A DNA stretch of 62,099 nucleotides from Candidatus Melainabacteria bacterium (GCA_016212515.1 JACRFZ010000051.1:1-62099), one strand, 5' to 3'; positions 43,233 through 52,973 are shown, counted from the stretch's first letter. A program made the numbers and translations. The notes: a model not told the origin generated them from the sequence alone.

Positions 43233-44011
43233 GTATCGCTATGCCTCAAGTCACCGAAGTATACGCCCGGTCAATTCTCACACCGCAGAAGGTAGGCTCT
43301 CTAGCCGGCGCCTACGACTTTTCCTTGAACCCTTATGCCGGTTGTGCCTTTGCCTGTTCTTACTGCTATGTCCCCAAATTTCCCTCGACCAGGCATCAGC
43401 CCGAGCACTGGGGCAACTGGGTGGAAGCAAAGCTGAACGCACCACAACTTATCAAGAAAGAACGGGCTCTGGTCTTCGGCTCACGCATCTTTTTTAGCTC
43501 AGCCACAGATCCTTACCAGTACATCGAACTCAAGTACCGGCTCAGTCGGGCTTGCCTGGTAGAGCTGCTCAACTACAGACCGAAAAAACTAACGCTCCAT
43601 ACCCGCTCTCACCTCATACTGCAAGACCTCGATCTCCTCAAGCAATTTGGAGAAAGCCTATCGGTAGGCATCAGCATCACTTCCGACTCAGAAGAAATCA
43701 TCAGAGAATTCGAACCGCAGGCACCAAGCCTTGATAGACGCCTAGATTTGCTTAAGACTCTAAGCAGCGAGGGCATTTCCGTCTTCGCCTCCCTGGCCCC
43801 CTTGCTTCCCCATGACGGGAAGAATCTGGTGCGTCTGATAAAGCCCTATGTCAGCCACGTCTGGCTGGATCAACTGAGATGGCCGGAGGTCAGTACCGCT
43901 CCGGAGCTGTTCAAGCGCTATGAAGCCTACTTTCAGGAGGAGAACTATAAGCGCGCCTTGCTCTGGCTCAAAAAGCATTTAACGGATTATGAACTTCGGG
44001 TAAAACCATGA
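43226..44011 (+). CDS. Radical SAM protein (SPL/Rv2578c-like)
   Basis: A protein of about 257-261 aa with the [4Fe-4S]-SAM motif C-x3-C-x2-C (CAFACSYC, followed by Y) near residue 43. Its flanks (DFSLNPYAGC, YVPKFPSTRH) and FFSSATDPYQ are typical of the spore-photoproduct-lyase-related group that includes Rv2578c. The C-terminal part keeps TIM-barrel spacing (LTLHTRSHLILQDLDLL, SVGISITS, VFASLAPLLP). The substrate is unknown; DNA photoproduct repair cannot be claimed from the motif alone. The first ATG (43226) lies within an 18-bp palindrome, so the second ATG at 43241 (MPQVTEVYARS) may be the real start. Confidence 0.85.
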   Translation: MYSIAMPQVTEVYARSILTPQKVGSLAGAYDFSLNPYAGCAFACSYCYVPKFPSTRHQPEHWGNWVEAKLNAPQLIKKERALVFGSRIFFSSATDPYQYIELKYRLSRACLVELLNYRPKKLTLHTRSHLILQDLDLLKQFGESLSVGISITSDSEEIIREFEPQAPSLDRRLDLLKTLSSEGISVFASLAPLLPHDGKNLVRLIKPYVSHVWLDQLRWPEVSTAPELFKRYEAYFQEENYKRALLWLKKHLTDYELRVKP

Positions 44012-44059
44012 CCCCACGGCAATTTTAGGACAAAATCCAGATCGCGCCTCTTGGCAGCC

Positions 44060-44068
44060 TGGTATAAT
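44060..44068 (+). promoter_or_regulatory. Extended -10 promoter before the pilin-like gene
   Basis: TGGTATAAT at 44060-44068 is an extended -10 element (TGn-TATAAT), which can work without a good -35. It would place the transcript start near 44075. Confidence 0.5.
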
Positions 44069-44196
44069 ACATGCGGGGGGAGTTTTTAAATTTACTAAGT
44101 CTTGCCAGGCTATTTCAGATATGCTTAGCATCCGGCGTCCGCATTCTGCTACTCATTGAGCTATTTAGCTCAGCTACTCGCTTAATTGGTTTTGCC

Positions 44197-44493
44197 ATGC
44201 ACATCTTACGAACAGGCCCTGCTCGGGCGAAGGCTCTGGCCATAGAGCAACCATCGGCGCCGCCATTGACGGGGCTGGAAAGCAAAAGGAAAAGGCCGTC
44301 CAGCAGGACGAGAAGACGCAGTCGAGCACAAGCTCTCACTGAGTATTCAACCCTGATCGCCTTCGTATCGGTCTTAATAGCCCTGGCCTTCTCCTTCACC
44401 GAAGGAAAGGTGGCACCGGCCGTGTCCAAAGCCTTCCATGAAACCGCAAAACAGTTGGACGCACTCTCCAACGCCGCCACAAGCTCTTCCTGA
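44197..44493 (+). CDS. Flp/type IVb pilin-like small protein
   Basis: The C-terminal half, RSRAQALTEYSTLIAFVSV followed by a hydrophobic run and a short polar tail (KAFHETAKQLDALSNA), matches the Flp/TadE-like prepilin pattern, where cleavage precedes a hydrophobic helix with Glu at position 5 or 6. A basic stretch (KRKRPSSRTRRRSR) precedes it. The frame is open from an ATG at 44071, but the promoter-like box just before that makes a downstream start, such as the ATG at 44197, more likely. No Tad secretion genes are in the window. A single small hydrophobic peptide could also be an unrelated membrane peptide. Confidence 0.55.
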   Translation: MHILRTGPARAKALAIEQPSAPPLTGLESKRKRPSSRTRRRSRAQALTEYSTLIAFVSVLIALAFSFTEGKVAPAVSKAFHETAKQLDALSNAATSSS

Positions 44494-44527
44494 ATATTCT
44501 TGCCTCTTGCTCTAGAATAGACACTCG

Positions 44528-47500
44528 ATGAAAAAGAGTGAAAAGAGCAATTCTTTAGAGCAGGCCTTCTCAGAGCCGGCTGCCGAAAACCACACGGAAG
44601 CCGGTTTTCGTTTTTTCGTAGACCGGGGCGGCACCTTTACGGATATCATCGGTGTCGGGCCTGATCATCAAATTTATGTGCACAAGCTGCTTTCCCAGAA
44701 TCCCAACAGTCTGACCGATCCCACCAGAGCCGGTATAGAAGCCATCCTGACCTGTGCTGGAGCGTCAGACTACGGGCAATCCGCTCAAGTGAGAGTGGGC
44801 ACCACAGTTGCCACCAATGCTCTTTTGACCAGAAGCGGGGCCAAACTAGTACTTTTGACTAACAAAGGGTTGAAAGATGCCCTCTGCATAGGCTATCAAG
44901 CCCGAGATGATATATTCGCCCTGGAAATAAAGAAAGCTTCTCCCCTCTATTGCGAAGTACTGGAAATAGACTGCCGCATGGACGCCGCCGGCAGGGTGTG
45001 CAAACCGGTGCAGGAAGAGGAAGTGCTGAACCTGCTCAGGCTGCTGAAAGAACGAGAACCGGATGCTGTACTGGCCATTGTCCTCATGCACAGTTATCTG
45101 AATGGAGAGCAAGAAGACGCCGTAGCCAGATTAGCCTCCAGTCTTGGTTTCAGCCATATTTCACTTTCCCACGCGGTTAGCCCCCTGATTAAATATGTGC
45201 CCCGTGGTGATACTACCTGCGTGGATGCCTATCTGAATCCGCCCCTGAAAGCCTACACCGAGAGTCTGGCCGCTCAACTGGAAGGCACGCTCTCCTTTAT
45301 GAAATCCGACGGCGGCCTTACGACCAGGGACGAATTCAGCGGCAAGGACGCGCTCCTTTCCGGACCGGCCGGTGGTGTTGTGGGGGCAGTCAAATTCGCT
45401 GCAACCAGGGGTGAAGAGCAATTGATCGCCTTTGATATGGGAGGCACTTCCACCGACGTTTCTTACTTCGCAGGCGAATTCGAAAAGCAGTACGAAACCA
45501 TTATTGCTTCCGTGCGTGTGCGCAGCCCCATGATGGCCGTACACACAGTAGCGGCCGGAGGCGGTTCCATACTGGCTTTTGACGGGGCCAGACTAACAGC
45601 CGGTCCGGAAAGCGCCGGCAGTTATCCGGGTCCGTCCTCGTACGGTCATGGCGGCCCCCTTACCATCACCGATGCCAATTTGATCCTGGGGCGCATTTCC
45701 GTTGCCCACTTTCCCAAGACCTTCGGCAAGAAGCAAGATGCCGCACTGGATACGGTGACACCCAGGAAACTCTTTCAGGAAATGGGAGAACTGGTGGCAG
45801 CCAAAACCGGACTGAAAAAGTACCTGCAGCCGGAAGTGCTGGCCTACGGTTTTTTGACTGTGGCCGTCGAAAAGATGTGCCGGGCCATAGCCCGAGTTTC
45901 CACGGAGAAAGGGCATGACTTGAGCCGGGCCACCCTGGTGGCCTTTGGCGGCGCCGGCGGTCAGCACGCCTGCTTGATAGCCGAACGCCTGGGCATCAAG
46001 AAGATACTCATCAGCCCCCTGGCAGGAGTGCTCTCCGCTTACGGCATCGGCGTAACCGCCCACAGCGCCTCCGCCTCCTGCTCCTGGCGGCAGCCCCTGG
46101 CTACACTGCCAAGCCCGTCATTGCAGGCGCGGTTTGAAAAGCTGAAGGAGACCGCGCAAAAGAAATTGAAGACAGAAATCGGCACCGCCGAACGCCTGGT
46201 TTTTCTGCGATACCAGGGCTCCGATTGCAGCACCGCCGTCAAGCTGGATGAACTAGCCTCTATTGAGCAAGTCAGAAAAACCTTCGAAGAAAAGCACGAG
46301 AAGATCTTTGGCTTTCATCTGCCCGCTGCCGAGATCATAATCGAAGATCTAGCCGTCGAACTGAAGCAAGAAAGCCGCCCTCTCGATACCGGCGCCCTTA
46401 CATTTATTTCCTACGACGACATACCGGCTCCTTCCCAAAAGCTCTATGCCGGCGGCCGCTTTCACGACGTGACACCACTGACGGTGAAAGATTTGCATGC
46501 CGGTCTGACCATAGCCGGTCCGGCGCTCCTGGCCGGAGCCACAGCCACCACCGTCATAGAGCCGGGCTGGCGAGCCCTGGTGGAAGCCGACGGGGGGCTG
46601 ACCATTACCAGGGAAGCGGGGGAAAAAAGCGACGCCGACCCGGCCTCACACAGCCAGGCCGATCCCGTATTGCTGGAACTTTTCAACAATATTTTCATGG
46701 CCATCGCTGAGGAAATGGGCACCACCCTGCAACATGTCAGTCATTCCGTCAACATCAAAGAAAGACTCGACTTTTCCTGCGCCATCTTTGACGGTGAAGG
46801 TAGATTGATAGCCAACGCGCCGCATATGCCGGTACACCTGGGTTCCATGGGCGAAGCCGTGGTGGCGCTGATGAAAGCCCGGGCAGAAGAGTTGCAAGAG
46901 GGGCAGGTCTATGTTTCCAATAACCCTTACAACGGCGGCACCCATCTGCCCGATATCACAGCCATCAGTCCGGTTTTCGCCGGCGAGAGCAAACCTCTAT
47001 TTTTTGTGGCGTCCCGCGGGCACCATGCCGATATCGGCGGCATCACGCCGGGCTCCATGCCGCCCCTCTCCACCACTATCGAAGAGGAAGGAGCACTCCT
47101 CGACAACACCCTCATAATGGAAGAAAAAGTGCTACTGGAAGATGCCGTGCGCAAAGCCTTCCTGCAAAACCGCTATCCGGCTCGCAATATTGAACAAACC
47201 ATGAGCGACTTGAAAGCCCAAATTGCGGCAAACTTGAAAGGCATACAAGCCCTCAAAAACTTGATGCAGGAGCGCGGACTGAAGACGGTGCAGCAATATA
47301 TGCAACACATCAGAGCCAATGCGGCCTTGTCCATAAGAGAAATCTTACAGGAACTGGAAGAGGGAGCCGGCGTTGCCACTATGGATGATGGCAGCACCAT
47401 CGCCGTACAAATAAAGATTGATAAAACCAAGAAGCAGGCGGTCATAGACTTTACCGGCACAAGCCAGCAAACAATGAACAACTTCAACACCCCAAAGGCT

Positions 47501-48187
47501 GTAGTCAGGGCCGCCGTGCTCTATGTCTTTCGCACCCTCATCAAACACGACATCCCACTCAATGACGGCTGCAGCGAACCCCTCGATATCATAATTCCGG
47601 AAGGCTCTCTGCTTTCTCCCAACTACCCACGGGCGGTGGTGGCCGGCAATGTAGAGACTTCACAAATCATTGTCGACCTTCTTTACCAGTGCCTGGGACG
47701 ACTAGCCAACAGCCAGGGCACGATGAACAATCTCACCTTCGGCAACGAACGCTATCAATACTATGAAACCATTTGCGGTGGCTCCGGAGCGGGACCGGGC
47801 TTTGCCGGCTGCGCAGCCGTGCAGACCCATATGACTAATTCCCGCCTCACCGATCCGGAGATACTGGAAACACGCTATCCGGTAGTGTTGGAAGAGTTTT
47901 CCATCCGCACAGGCAGCGGCGGCGCCGGACTCTTCCGCGGTGGCGACGGTGCCTGCCGCACTTTGCGCTTCCTGGAAAACATGGAGGTCTCAATTCTTTC
48001 GGGACGACGTAAAACCAGACCGGAAGGACTAATGGGCGGTGGCTGCGCCCTCAGTGGTCGCACTACCTGGATCAAAGCCGGCGGAGAGTCGAGCCTGCTT
48101 GCCAGCACCGACCATGTGCTGGTGCAAGCGGGGGACTGCATTAAGATCGAAACTCCAGGCGGCGGCGGCTACGGCGCCCGGGAATGA
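44528..48187 (+). CDS. Fused 5-oxoprolinase / N-methylhydantoinase A-B (OplA-like)
   Basis: A 1219-aa ATP-dependent amidohydrolase. Residues about 25-700 are the HyuA half: [43 protein letters not shown] and [14 protein letters not shown]. Residues about 715-1219 are the HyuB half: [41 protein letters not shown] and GHHADIGG. Both halves in one chain are typical of 5-oxoprolinase, which opens 5-oxo-L-proline to glutamate with ATP hydrolysis. Hydantoin specificity cannot be excluded by sequence. It is a single gene; its stop is followed 4 bp later by the convergent gdx stop. Confidence 0.9.
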   Translation: MKKSEKSNSLEQAFSEPAAENHTEAGFRFFVDRGGTFTDIIGVGPDHQIYVHKLLSQNPNSLTDPTRAGIEAILTCAGASDYGQSAQVRVGTTVATNALLTRSGAKLVLLTNKGLKDALCIGYQARDDIFALEIKKASPLYCEVLEIDCRMDAAGRVCKPVQEEEVLNLLRLLKEREPDAVLAIVLMHSYLNGEQEDAVARLASSLGFSHISLSHAVSPLIKYVPRGDTTCVDAYLNPPLKAYTESLAAQLEGTLSFMKSDGGLTTRDEFSGKDALLSGPAGGVVGAVKFAATRGEEQLIAFDMGGTSTDVSYFAGEFEKQYETIIASVRVRSPMMAVHTVAAGGGSILAFDGARLTAGPESAGSYPGPSSYGHGGPLTITDANLILGRISVAHFPKTFGKKQDAALDTVTPRKLFQEMGELVAAKTGLKKYLQPEVLAYGFLTVAVEKMCRAIARVSTEKGHDLSRATLVAFGGAGGQHACLIAERLGIKKILISPLAGVLSAYGIGVTAHSASASCSWRQPLATLPSPSLQARFEKLKETAQKKLKTEIGTAERLVFLRYQGSDCSTAVKLDELASIEQVRKTFEEKHEKIFGFHLPAAEIIIEDLAVELKQESRPLDTGALTFISYDDIPAPSQKLYAGGRFHDVTPLTVKDLHAGLTIAGPALLAGATATTVIEPGWRALVEADGGLTITREAGEKSDADPASHSQADPVLLELFNNIFMAIAEEMGTTLQHVSHSVNIKERLDFSCAIFDGEGRLIANAPHMPVHLGSMGEAVVALMKARAEELQEGQVYVSNNPYNGGTHLPDITAISPVFAGESKPLFFVASRGHHADIGGITPGSMPPLSTTIEEEGALLDNTLIMEEKVLLEDAVRKAFLQNRYPARNIEQTMSDLKAQIAANLKGIQALKNLMQERGLKTVQQYMQHIRANAALSIREILQELEEGAGVATMDDGSTIAVQIKIDKTKKQAVIDFTGTSQQTMNNFNTPKAVVRAAVLYVFRTLIKHDIPLNDGCSEPLDIIIPEGSLLSPNYPRAVVAGNVETSQIIVDLLYQCLGRLANSQGTMNNLTFGNERYQYYETICGGSGAGPGFAGCAAVQTHMTNSRLTDPEILETRYPVVLEEFSIRTGSGGAGLFRGGDGACRTLRFLENMEVSILSGRRKTRPEGLMGGGCALSGRTTWIKAGGESSLLASTDHVLVQAGDCIKIETPGGGGYGARE

Positions 48188-48191
48188 GGGC

Positions 48192-48506
48192 TCATTTCGC
48201 CAGCTTCAAGCCTAGAAGCCCCACAAGGATAAGCATCACGGAAGCCATGCGCATCAGGCCGACCGACTCATGGAAGAAAAGCACGCCCACCAGGAAGGTG
48301 CCAAGCACACCGATGCCGGTCCAGACGGCATAAGCCGTGCCCAGAGGCAGTTCTCGCATGGAAACGGAGAGAAGAGCCATGCTTAAGAACAGGGAAACCA
48401 CCGTCAGAAAAAGCAGAAGCGGCTTGGACGGTCCAGCCTCCAGCTTGAAACCCACGGCCCAACCGACTTCAAATAAACCAGCCACCAATAGAATAATCCA
48501 GGACAT
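48192..48506 (-). CDS. gdx: SMR-family guanidinium exporter (SugE/Gdx-type)
   Basis: A 104-aa, four-helix small multidrug resistance protein. The essential Glu13 is present (LFEVGWAVGFK), and LPLGTAYAVWTGIGVLGTFLVG is close to SugE/Gdx. I start at the ATG at 48506 (MSWIILL), the family's normal N-terminus; in-frame ATGs upstream would place riboswitch hairpin P2 inside the coding region. A guanidine-II riboswitch and its own promoter lie directly upstream, which supports guanidinium (Gdx) rather than broad drug export as the role. Proteins of this group exchange protons for guanidinium. Confidence 0.93.
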   Translation of the reverse strand: MSWIILLVAGLFEVGWAVGFKLEAGPSKPLLLFLTVVSLFLSMALLSVSMRELPLGTAYAVWTGIGVLGTFLVGVLFFHESVGLMRMASVMLILVGLLGLKLAK

Positions 48507-48521
48507 AAGGCCTCGCTTGCG

Positions 48522-48567
48522 CATCGGGCCGTCCCGCATGAAACTCAGACCGGGGTCGTCCCCAGTG
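48522..48567 (-). promoter_or_regulatory. Guanidine-II (mini-ykkC) riboswitch
   Basis: In transcript direction there are two short stem-loops with the diagnostic ACGR loops: P1 GGGG-ACGA-CCCC (48563-48552) and P2 CGGG-ACGG-CCCG (48536-48525), joined by a 15-nt linker. The ribosome-binding GAGG of gdx begins about ten bases after P2. Two ACGR hairpins with a short linker directly before a SugE/Gdx gene are the defining features of the guanidine-II class, which turns on translation when free guanidine binds. The promoter just upstream would start transcription a few bases before P1, so the leader is very compact. Confidence 0.92.
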
Positions 48568-48572
48568 CTTTG

Positions 48573-48600
48573 ATAATAGCAAATCTGGCCGGGACGGCAA
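48573..48600 (-). promoter_or_regulatory. Promoter of the gdx riboswitch transcript
   Basis: On the minus strand TTGCCG (48600-48595), a 16-bp spacer and an extended -10 TGC-TATTAT (TATTAT at 48578-48573) form a good sigma-70-type promoter. It starts one base past the stop of the upstream lipoprotein gene (48602), so gdx has its own promoter. Confidence 0.7.
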
Positions 48601-48601
48601 C

Positions 48602-49549
48602 CTATTGGGAAAGAGAACGCACCAGACCAACCTTGAATCGGTCCAATTCCATTTTGATGGTGAGCTTCTTGGCCGCGGCATTGACAACTAAGTTCCAGTC
48701 GCAATAGGCATCGCCACGATCCGGTTCCAGCATGTACAGCTTCAAAACCGTGACGTCGCTTGCCACATTGAAAGGTTTGCGCATCTGCGGCAGACAGCCG
48801 AAGAAAGTCTTGGCATTCATCTTCTCGGTACCGTCCAATACCTGAAAGGCGCCCGTCAGATCAGCGATGAAAGGGTCGCTCTCCTTGCCTAGAGAGATAA
48901 ACTTGACGGCCTGCGCATAAACCGGCCGAAATGGATTCATGGAGCCATCCGGCTTAAGAGCCGGTTCCATATGATCCTGGATCAATATCTTGATCTTATA
49001 GGGCTGGCCCCGGTACTTACCAGAGGCAATGATGTTGAACCAGCCCTCCTCAAGTTTGAGACTATCCATGGTCAGATCAAAGGAACTCTTTGCCGAAGGC
49101 GGACTGCCGGAACGCTTCAAATTGCCCTTGATCAAACTTCTGTGTTTGGCTAAGAACTCGGTGACGGCCTGGAACTCTTTCTTGTTGTCCACAATGGCGA
49201 AACGCACGCCCCCGGGAAAGGGCTCTTGCACCGAGAGCACCATGGCCTGGTTAGCGACCGTACCGACATCGGTAACCACCACCACATAAGGCTTGCCTTC
49301 AAACTGGAAGGCACTCTTGAGCCTGGCCGGGAATCTATTCTCGCGATTGTCCACAAAACGAATCTGCCCGGCTCGCTCCTGATCCAGCACCCGGGCAGCC
49401 AGGTCCGCCGGCGCTTCCACCGGCACTTCCTTCACCTCGGGATTGATAAAGCGTTTCAAAAGAAGGCTGCAACCACTGAGACTTCCGCTCAGGGTCAGGG
49501 CTGCTGCCAGCAAAATCACCTTCAGGTTAAGGGCGGAATTTTTCGGCAT
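48602..49549 (-). CDS. Uncharacterised lipoprotein
   Basis: About 315 aa with signal peptide and lipobox LSGC (Cys near residue 27 from the ATG at 49549; a TTG at 49561 is also in frame). The mature part alternates beta-like segments (GKPYVVVVTDVGTVANQAMVLSVQ, FDLTMDSLKLEEGWFNIIASGKYRG) and ends FKVGLVRSLSQ. I do not recognise the family. It is on the same strand as the GGDEF-like gene upstream, 21 bp away. The gdx promoter starts at its stop. Confidence 0.65.
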   Translation of the reverse strand: MPKNSALNLKVILLAAALTLSGSLSGCSLLLKRFINPEVKEVPVEAPADLAARVLDQERAGQIRFVDNRENRFPARLKSAFQFEGKPYVVVVTDVGTVANQAMVLSVQEPFPGGVRFAIVDNKKEFQAVTEFLAKHRSLIKGNLKRSGSPPSAKSSFDLTMDSLKLEEGWFNIIASGKYRGQPYKIKILIQDHMEPALKPDGSMNPFRPVYAQAVKFISLGKESDPFIADLTGAFQVLDGTEKMNAKTFFGCLPQMRKPFNVASDVTVLKLYMLEPDRGDAYCDWNLVVNAAAKKLTIKMELDRFKVGLVRSLSQ

Positions 49550-49570
49550 ATCATCAAACAAAGCGCTGAA

Positions 49571-50272
49571 CTAAACAGAAACTACCCTGTCGCCGCCCCG
49601 TACAAGAGCTGTATCAAGAGCTTCAATAGCACATGCTATCAGAACATCGTAATCTGATGCATGTTCGGGGAAACTGGCCACACCAACGGAAGCGGTGACG
49701 GAAAAATTATGCCAGTTGTGCACTATGGCCTGATTACCCACCCGCTGGCGGATGCGCTCGCCCACCAGGGCCGCACCGGCGGCACTGGTCTGGGGCAGGA
49801 TGATGCCGTAATTGCTCTCGGAGTATTTGCAAGCCACGTCGACTTCGCGCAGAGCGCTGCGAATGGCATGGGAAGCAATTTTGAGCAGGGCGTCGCAGGT
49901 AAGCTGACCGTACTGCCTTGAAAGTTCGTCATAGCCATCTATGGAAATCATCACCAGGGAAGCCGGATGCTTGTAGCGCTTGGCTCTAGCCAATTCAGCT
50001 TTCAACTCCTTGATGAAGGCCCGGTGGTTATATAGTTCGGTGACCGGATCAAGCAGGGCCAGCTTCTCTATGTCTTCGCCGCGGGCTGCCGCCAGGGAAA
50101 CCTGCTGCAAAACCAGGGCCGTCTGCTTCTCGTAGTCGCGCACCCGCTCCAGTACGGCGGAATTAGCCTGCAACCGCTCTGCCAGTTGGGGGCGGTGCTG
50201 CCGCAAATCGGAGAGAACCCTGGTGAATAAAGGCTCGCTTACTTTCATATCGCCAGAAGCCTCGTTCGCCAT
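49571..50272 (-). CDS. GGDEF-domain protein with degenerate active site
   Basis: About 233 aa: an N-terminal helical region (residues 1-70) and a GGDEF-fold domain (75-233; LLDPVTELYNHRAFIKELKAELARAKR opens it). The catalytic loop reads YSESNYGIILP where diguanylate cyclases have YGGDEFAILLP, and the substrate-binding NDxxGHxxGD is SRQYGQLTCD. It is therefore almost certainly unable to make c-di-GMP and may bind GTP or a partner. The ATG at 50272 follows a G-rich stretch. It lies upstream of a lipoprotein gene on the same strand. Confidence 0.85.
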   Translation of the reverse strand: MANEASGDMKVSEPLFTRVLSDLRQHRPQLAERLQANSAVLERVRDYEKQTALVLQQVSLAAARGEDIEKLALLDPVTELYNHRAFIKELKAELARAKRYKHPASLVMISIDGYDELSRQYGQLTCDALLKIASHAIRSALREVDVACKYSESNYGIILPQTSAAGAALVGERIRQRVGNQAIVHNWHNFSVTASVGVASFPEHASDYDVLIACAIEALDTALVRGGDRVVSV

Positions 50273-50364
50273 AGTCCCCCCAGACAAAGTTTCAAACCAC
50301 AAATACTAAAACGTCGGATAGTACCGACTACCCTCTAAATTTACCTCATTTATGACCAAATGAA

Positions 50365-50742
50365 CTACTTGCGCTTCTTAGCTTTTTTGATGTGTAAGCG
50401 CTTGATAGGCTTGCGCTTGCTCAAATGTCTTTCGATAATGTCGATGCAATCGGCTTCCGTGACACCGCCGTAACAAACACCGTGGGAATCTACAGCCACA
50501 ACTGGACCATGCTTACAAAGACCAAGACAATCGGATTTCTTGACTTTGAGAAGATTATCCAGCTCACATTTTTCGATGGTTTTGCGCAGCACCTTGAGCA
50601 CATCTTCTGAGTCTCTGGCCGAACAGTGCTTGCCCTCGGTGCAGACAAGCAACTTGGTACGGGAACCATGCTTGCCGGACGGCTCCCTTCTGGATTTTGC
50701 CTTGGCTCTGGACTTATGGGACGGAAGGGGGTGCCTGGCCAT
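50365..50742 (-). CDS. Thioredoxin-like [2Fe-2S] ferredoxin
   Basis: A 125-aa cytoplasmic protein with the four ligands of the thioredoxin-like 2Fe-2S family: C34 and C40 in VCTEGKHCSAR, then SDCLGLCKHGP. The N- and C-termini are strongly basic (KKAKKRK tail), which is unusual and may mean nucleic-acid or membrane contact. It is a single gene with a 13-bp tandem repeat 16 bp upstream of the ATG. The role is electron transfer by family; the partner is unknown. Confidence 0.85.
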   Translation of the reverse strand: MARHPLPSHKSRAKAKSRREPSGKHGSRTKLLVCTEGKHCSARDSEDVLKVLRKTIEKCELDNLLKVKKSDCLGLCKHGPVVAVDSHGVCYGGVTEADCIDIIERHLSKRKPIKRLHIKKAKKRK

Positions 50743-50757
50743 TAATGAGATCCCTAT

Positions 50758-50796
50758 TTTGAATTCCTACTTTGAATTCCTAGTTTGAATTCCTAC
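50758..50796. repeat. Three tandem 13-bp repeats upstream of the ferredoxin gene
   Basis: TTTGAATTCCTAC/G occurs at 50758-50770, 50771-50783 and 50784-50796, followed by a degenerate fourth copy. Each contains the palindrome GAATTC. It lies 16-54 bp upstream of the ferredoxin start, in its leader or promoter, and could be a multi-site operator. Confidence 0.85.
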
Positions 50797-50900
50797 TTTG
50801 CTTCTAGGCGTTATTCTAGCCACAAGTACGAGAAGGGCAAGGGCCTGAGCATCTATTGACAATTAAAATCTCTGTAACCGTTCCCATGCTTGCCGCCCCT

Positions 50901-52973
50901 TCAAAAGGCCGGAGGCGCAATCGGGTGCTCATGCTTGATGCCGAAGACAGATAGAAAGAAAGCCAGTTCCGACTCCAATGTGCAAATTATATTTTCTGCT
51001 TTACGAAAACCATGTTGCTCGCCTTCGTAGGCAATATATACAGTGGGAATATTCTTAGCCTTGAGCGCCTTCACCATGGCTTCCGCCTGGTTGGGCGGCA
51101 CAACCTTATCCTCCAGACCCTGAAAGAAAATCACCGGGCAGGACAGCTTTTCCGTGTGATGAATGGGTGAGCGAGCCTGGTAGACCTGCTTGCTGAAGGG
51201 ATAGGGACCAACCAGATTATCCAAATAGCGAGATTCGAACTTGTGCGTATCCCTGACCAGGGCTTCCAGGTCGCCGATTCCGTAATGGCTGGCACCGGCT
51301 TTGAAGACATCGGTAAAAGTGAGGGCGCAAAGCACGGTAAAGCCGCCGGCGCTACCACCGGTAATGGCAACCCGCGTACCATCCACTTTGCCCTGTCCTA
51401 CTAAATACTTTACGGCATTTGTACAGTCTTCCACATCTACCACGCCCCAGTTTCCGTTGAGGCGCTTACGGTAGGCCCGGCCAAACCCGGTGCTGCCCCC
51501 GTAATTTACATCCACCACGGCAAAGCCCCGGGAAGTGTAATACTGCAGTGCCGGCGATAACAGGCTGGAAGCCGCCCCCGTCGGACCGCCATGACATTTG
51601 ACTAGCAGGGGTGGTAACTGCCCGCTCTCTTGAGACTGAAAATCTTTGTTGGTGGGCGGATAATAGAAGGCGAAAGCCGTGCGCCCGCCGGAGGTAGGAA
51701 ACTCGATTACCTCAGGGGAGGAAAGATAACCTGAGTCAAGAGACAGCGGTGCCGAGCTGCACAATTCCTGGAATTGACCGGTGGCAAGATCGTACTCCAC
51801 CACGGTATTGGCAATACCGGCAGCACCGGCCAGCATGGCCACTCGTCCGCTGCCGGCCGTCAGATAAGAAAATTCGCTGTACGGACTGGAGATAACTTCC
51901 ACTTGCTGGTGACAAACATAACCCAGACCATCCTCACCTTCAAAACGCACCTTGATGCGAAGCAGCGTCCACAGACCGCGCAGGTTGACGGCGGCAATAA
52001 TCTCGTCATCTACCACGGCATAAGTCGACTGCCCAAACACCCACATGGGCAGACCAAATTCGCAGTTCTTAAATTTTTCCGTGGAAACATCTATAACATC
52101 CATGGTGAAGAAGTCGCGAATAGCTTTGAGCTGCCAGTAACCGCTTTCGTCACTGACGAAGTACAGGGTGCCGTCCTTGCCCCACTGGGGCTGAAAGATG
52201 GAAACATCGGTACCGCCTGCAACCTTGCGATGATTGGCAAGAGAGCCGTCCGCTCCTACTTCGGCAGTAAATAAAACACTCTCGTCCCAGGGCATATTGG
52301 GATGCTTCCAGGCCATATAGGCGAGTCGCTTACCATCATGACTGAGACGTGGAAAGGCAAAGAAGTCATAACCGCAAGTGAGCATCATGGCTTCGGCATC
52401 GCCGCCTGCACCAGGCTCCACCGAAGCCAGATAGTTAATCGGTTCCACCGCCATTTCACCGATCTCAGGCAGCAGACTGTCGTCAATGCCGGTGTGATCT
52501 TCCACCACGCAAAGCAGGCGATCTCGATTTTGATCAAGCACCAGATCGCTGTAGCGCATGCGACCGGCACTGGTGACTGCCACGGGTTCCGATCTTTCCC
52601 CAAGCACCTGGCGATAAAGACGCTGGTCGGCAAAATTGGAATAGAAAACCGTCTCCCGCCCCTGATAGAGGCCGACCGTGAAAGCGCCACCGCCATACTC
52701 ATGGGCGCGAGTGCGCACATTCATAGGAGCCGGGTTGATTTCCTGGACTTGCCGGTGCTCATCAAGCCGGACCAGCACCTGTCGGCCGCCTTCCTGGGGG
52801 CGCCCCTCCAGCCAGTACAAAGTCTTGCCGTCCGGTCCGTACATGGTCTGACTGAGGCGAATGGCAGCCCTGGCCACATCGGCCGCCGAAAGGGGCGAGA
52901 GCCAGGCGCCATAAGCAGCCCTGGCGGGCTCAGTTAAGGATGCACCACCTCGATCTGCCTGGCTCTCCATCAT
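50901..52973 (-). CDS. S9-family peptidase (prolyl oligopeptidase/acylaminoacyl peptidase type)
   Basis: A 690-aa serine peptidase: N-terminal beta-propeller (about residues 30-400) and C-terminal alpha/beta hydrolase (about 420-690). The catalytic triad is visible: Ser in ITGGSAGGF, Asp in QGLEDKVVPP and His in GEQHGF. DVNYGGSTGFGRAYRKRL is also typical. No signal peptide is seen, so it is cytoplasmic. The likely substrates are short peptides. The start ATG 52973 is one of two adjacent ATGs. The gene is divergent from moaD with a 93-bp gap. Confidence 0.93.
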   Translation of the reverse strand: MMESQADRGGASLTEPARAAYGAWLSPLSAADVARAAIRLSQTMYGPDGKTLYWLEGRPQEGGRQVLVRLDEHRQVQEINPAPMNVRTRAHEYGGGAFTVGLYQGRETVFYSNFADQRLYRQVLGERSEPVAVTSAGRMRYSDLVLDQNRDRLLCVVEDHTGIDDSLLPEIGEMAVEPINYLASVEPGAGGDAEAMMLTCGYDFFAFPRLSHDGKRLAYMAWKHPNMPWDESVLFTAEVGADGSLANHRKVAGGTDVSIFQPQWGKDGTLYFVSDESGYWQLKAIRDFFTMDVIDVSTEKFKNCEFGLPMWVFGQSTYAVVDDEIIAAVNLRGLWTLLRIKVRFEGEDGLGYVCHQQVEVISSPYSEFSYLTAGSGRVAMLAGAAGIANTVVEYDLATGQFQELCSSAPLSLDSGYLSSPEVIEFPTSGGRTAFAFYYPPTNKDFQSQESGQLPPLLVKCHGGPTGAASSLLSPALQYYTSRGFAVVDVNYGGSTGFGRAYRKRLNGNWGVVDVEDCTNAVKYLVGQGKVDGTRVAITGGSAGGFTVLCALTFTDVFKAGASHYGIGDLEALVRDTHKFESRYLDNLVGPYPFSKQVYQARSPIHHTEKLSCPVIFFQGLEDKVVPPNQAEAMVKALKAKNIPTVYIAYEGEQHGFRKAENIICTLESELAFFLSVFGIKHEHPIAPPAF

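Noticed and set aside
52302..52937. 211-codon plus-strand frame inside the S9 peptidase gene
   Set aside because: Shadow frame opposite a well-supported peptidase; composition is not protein-like.
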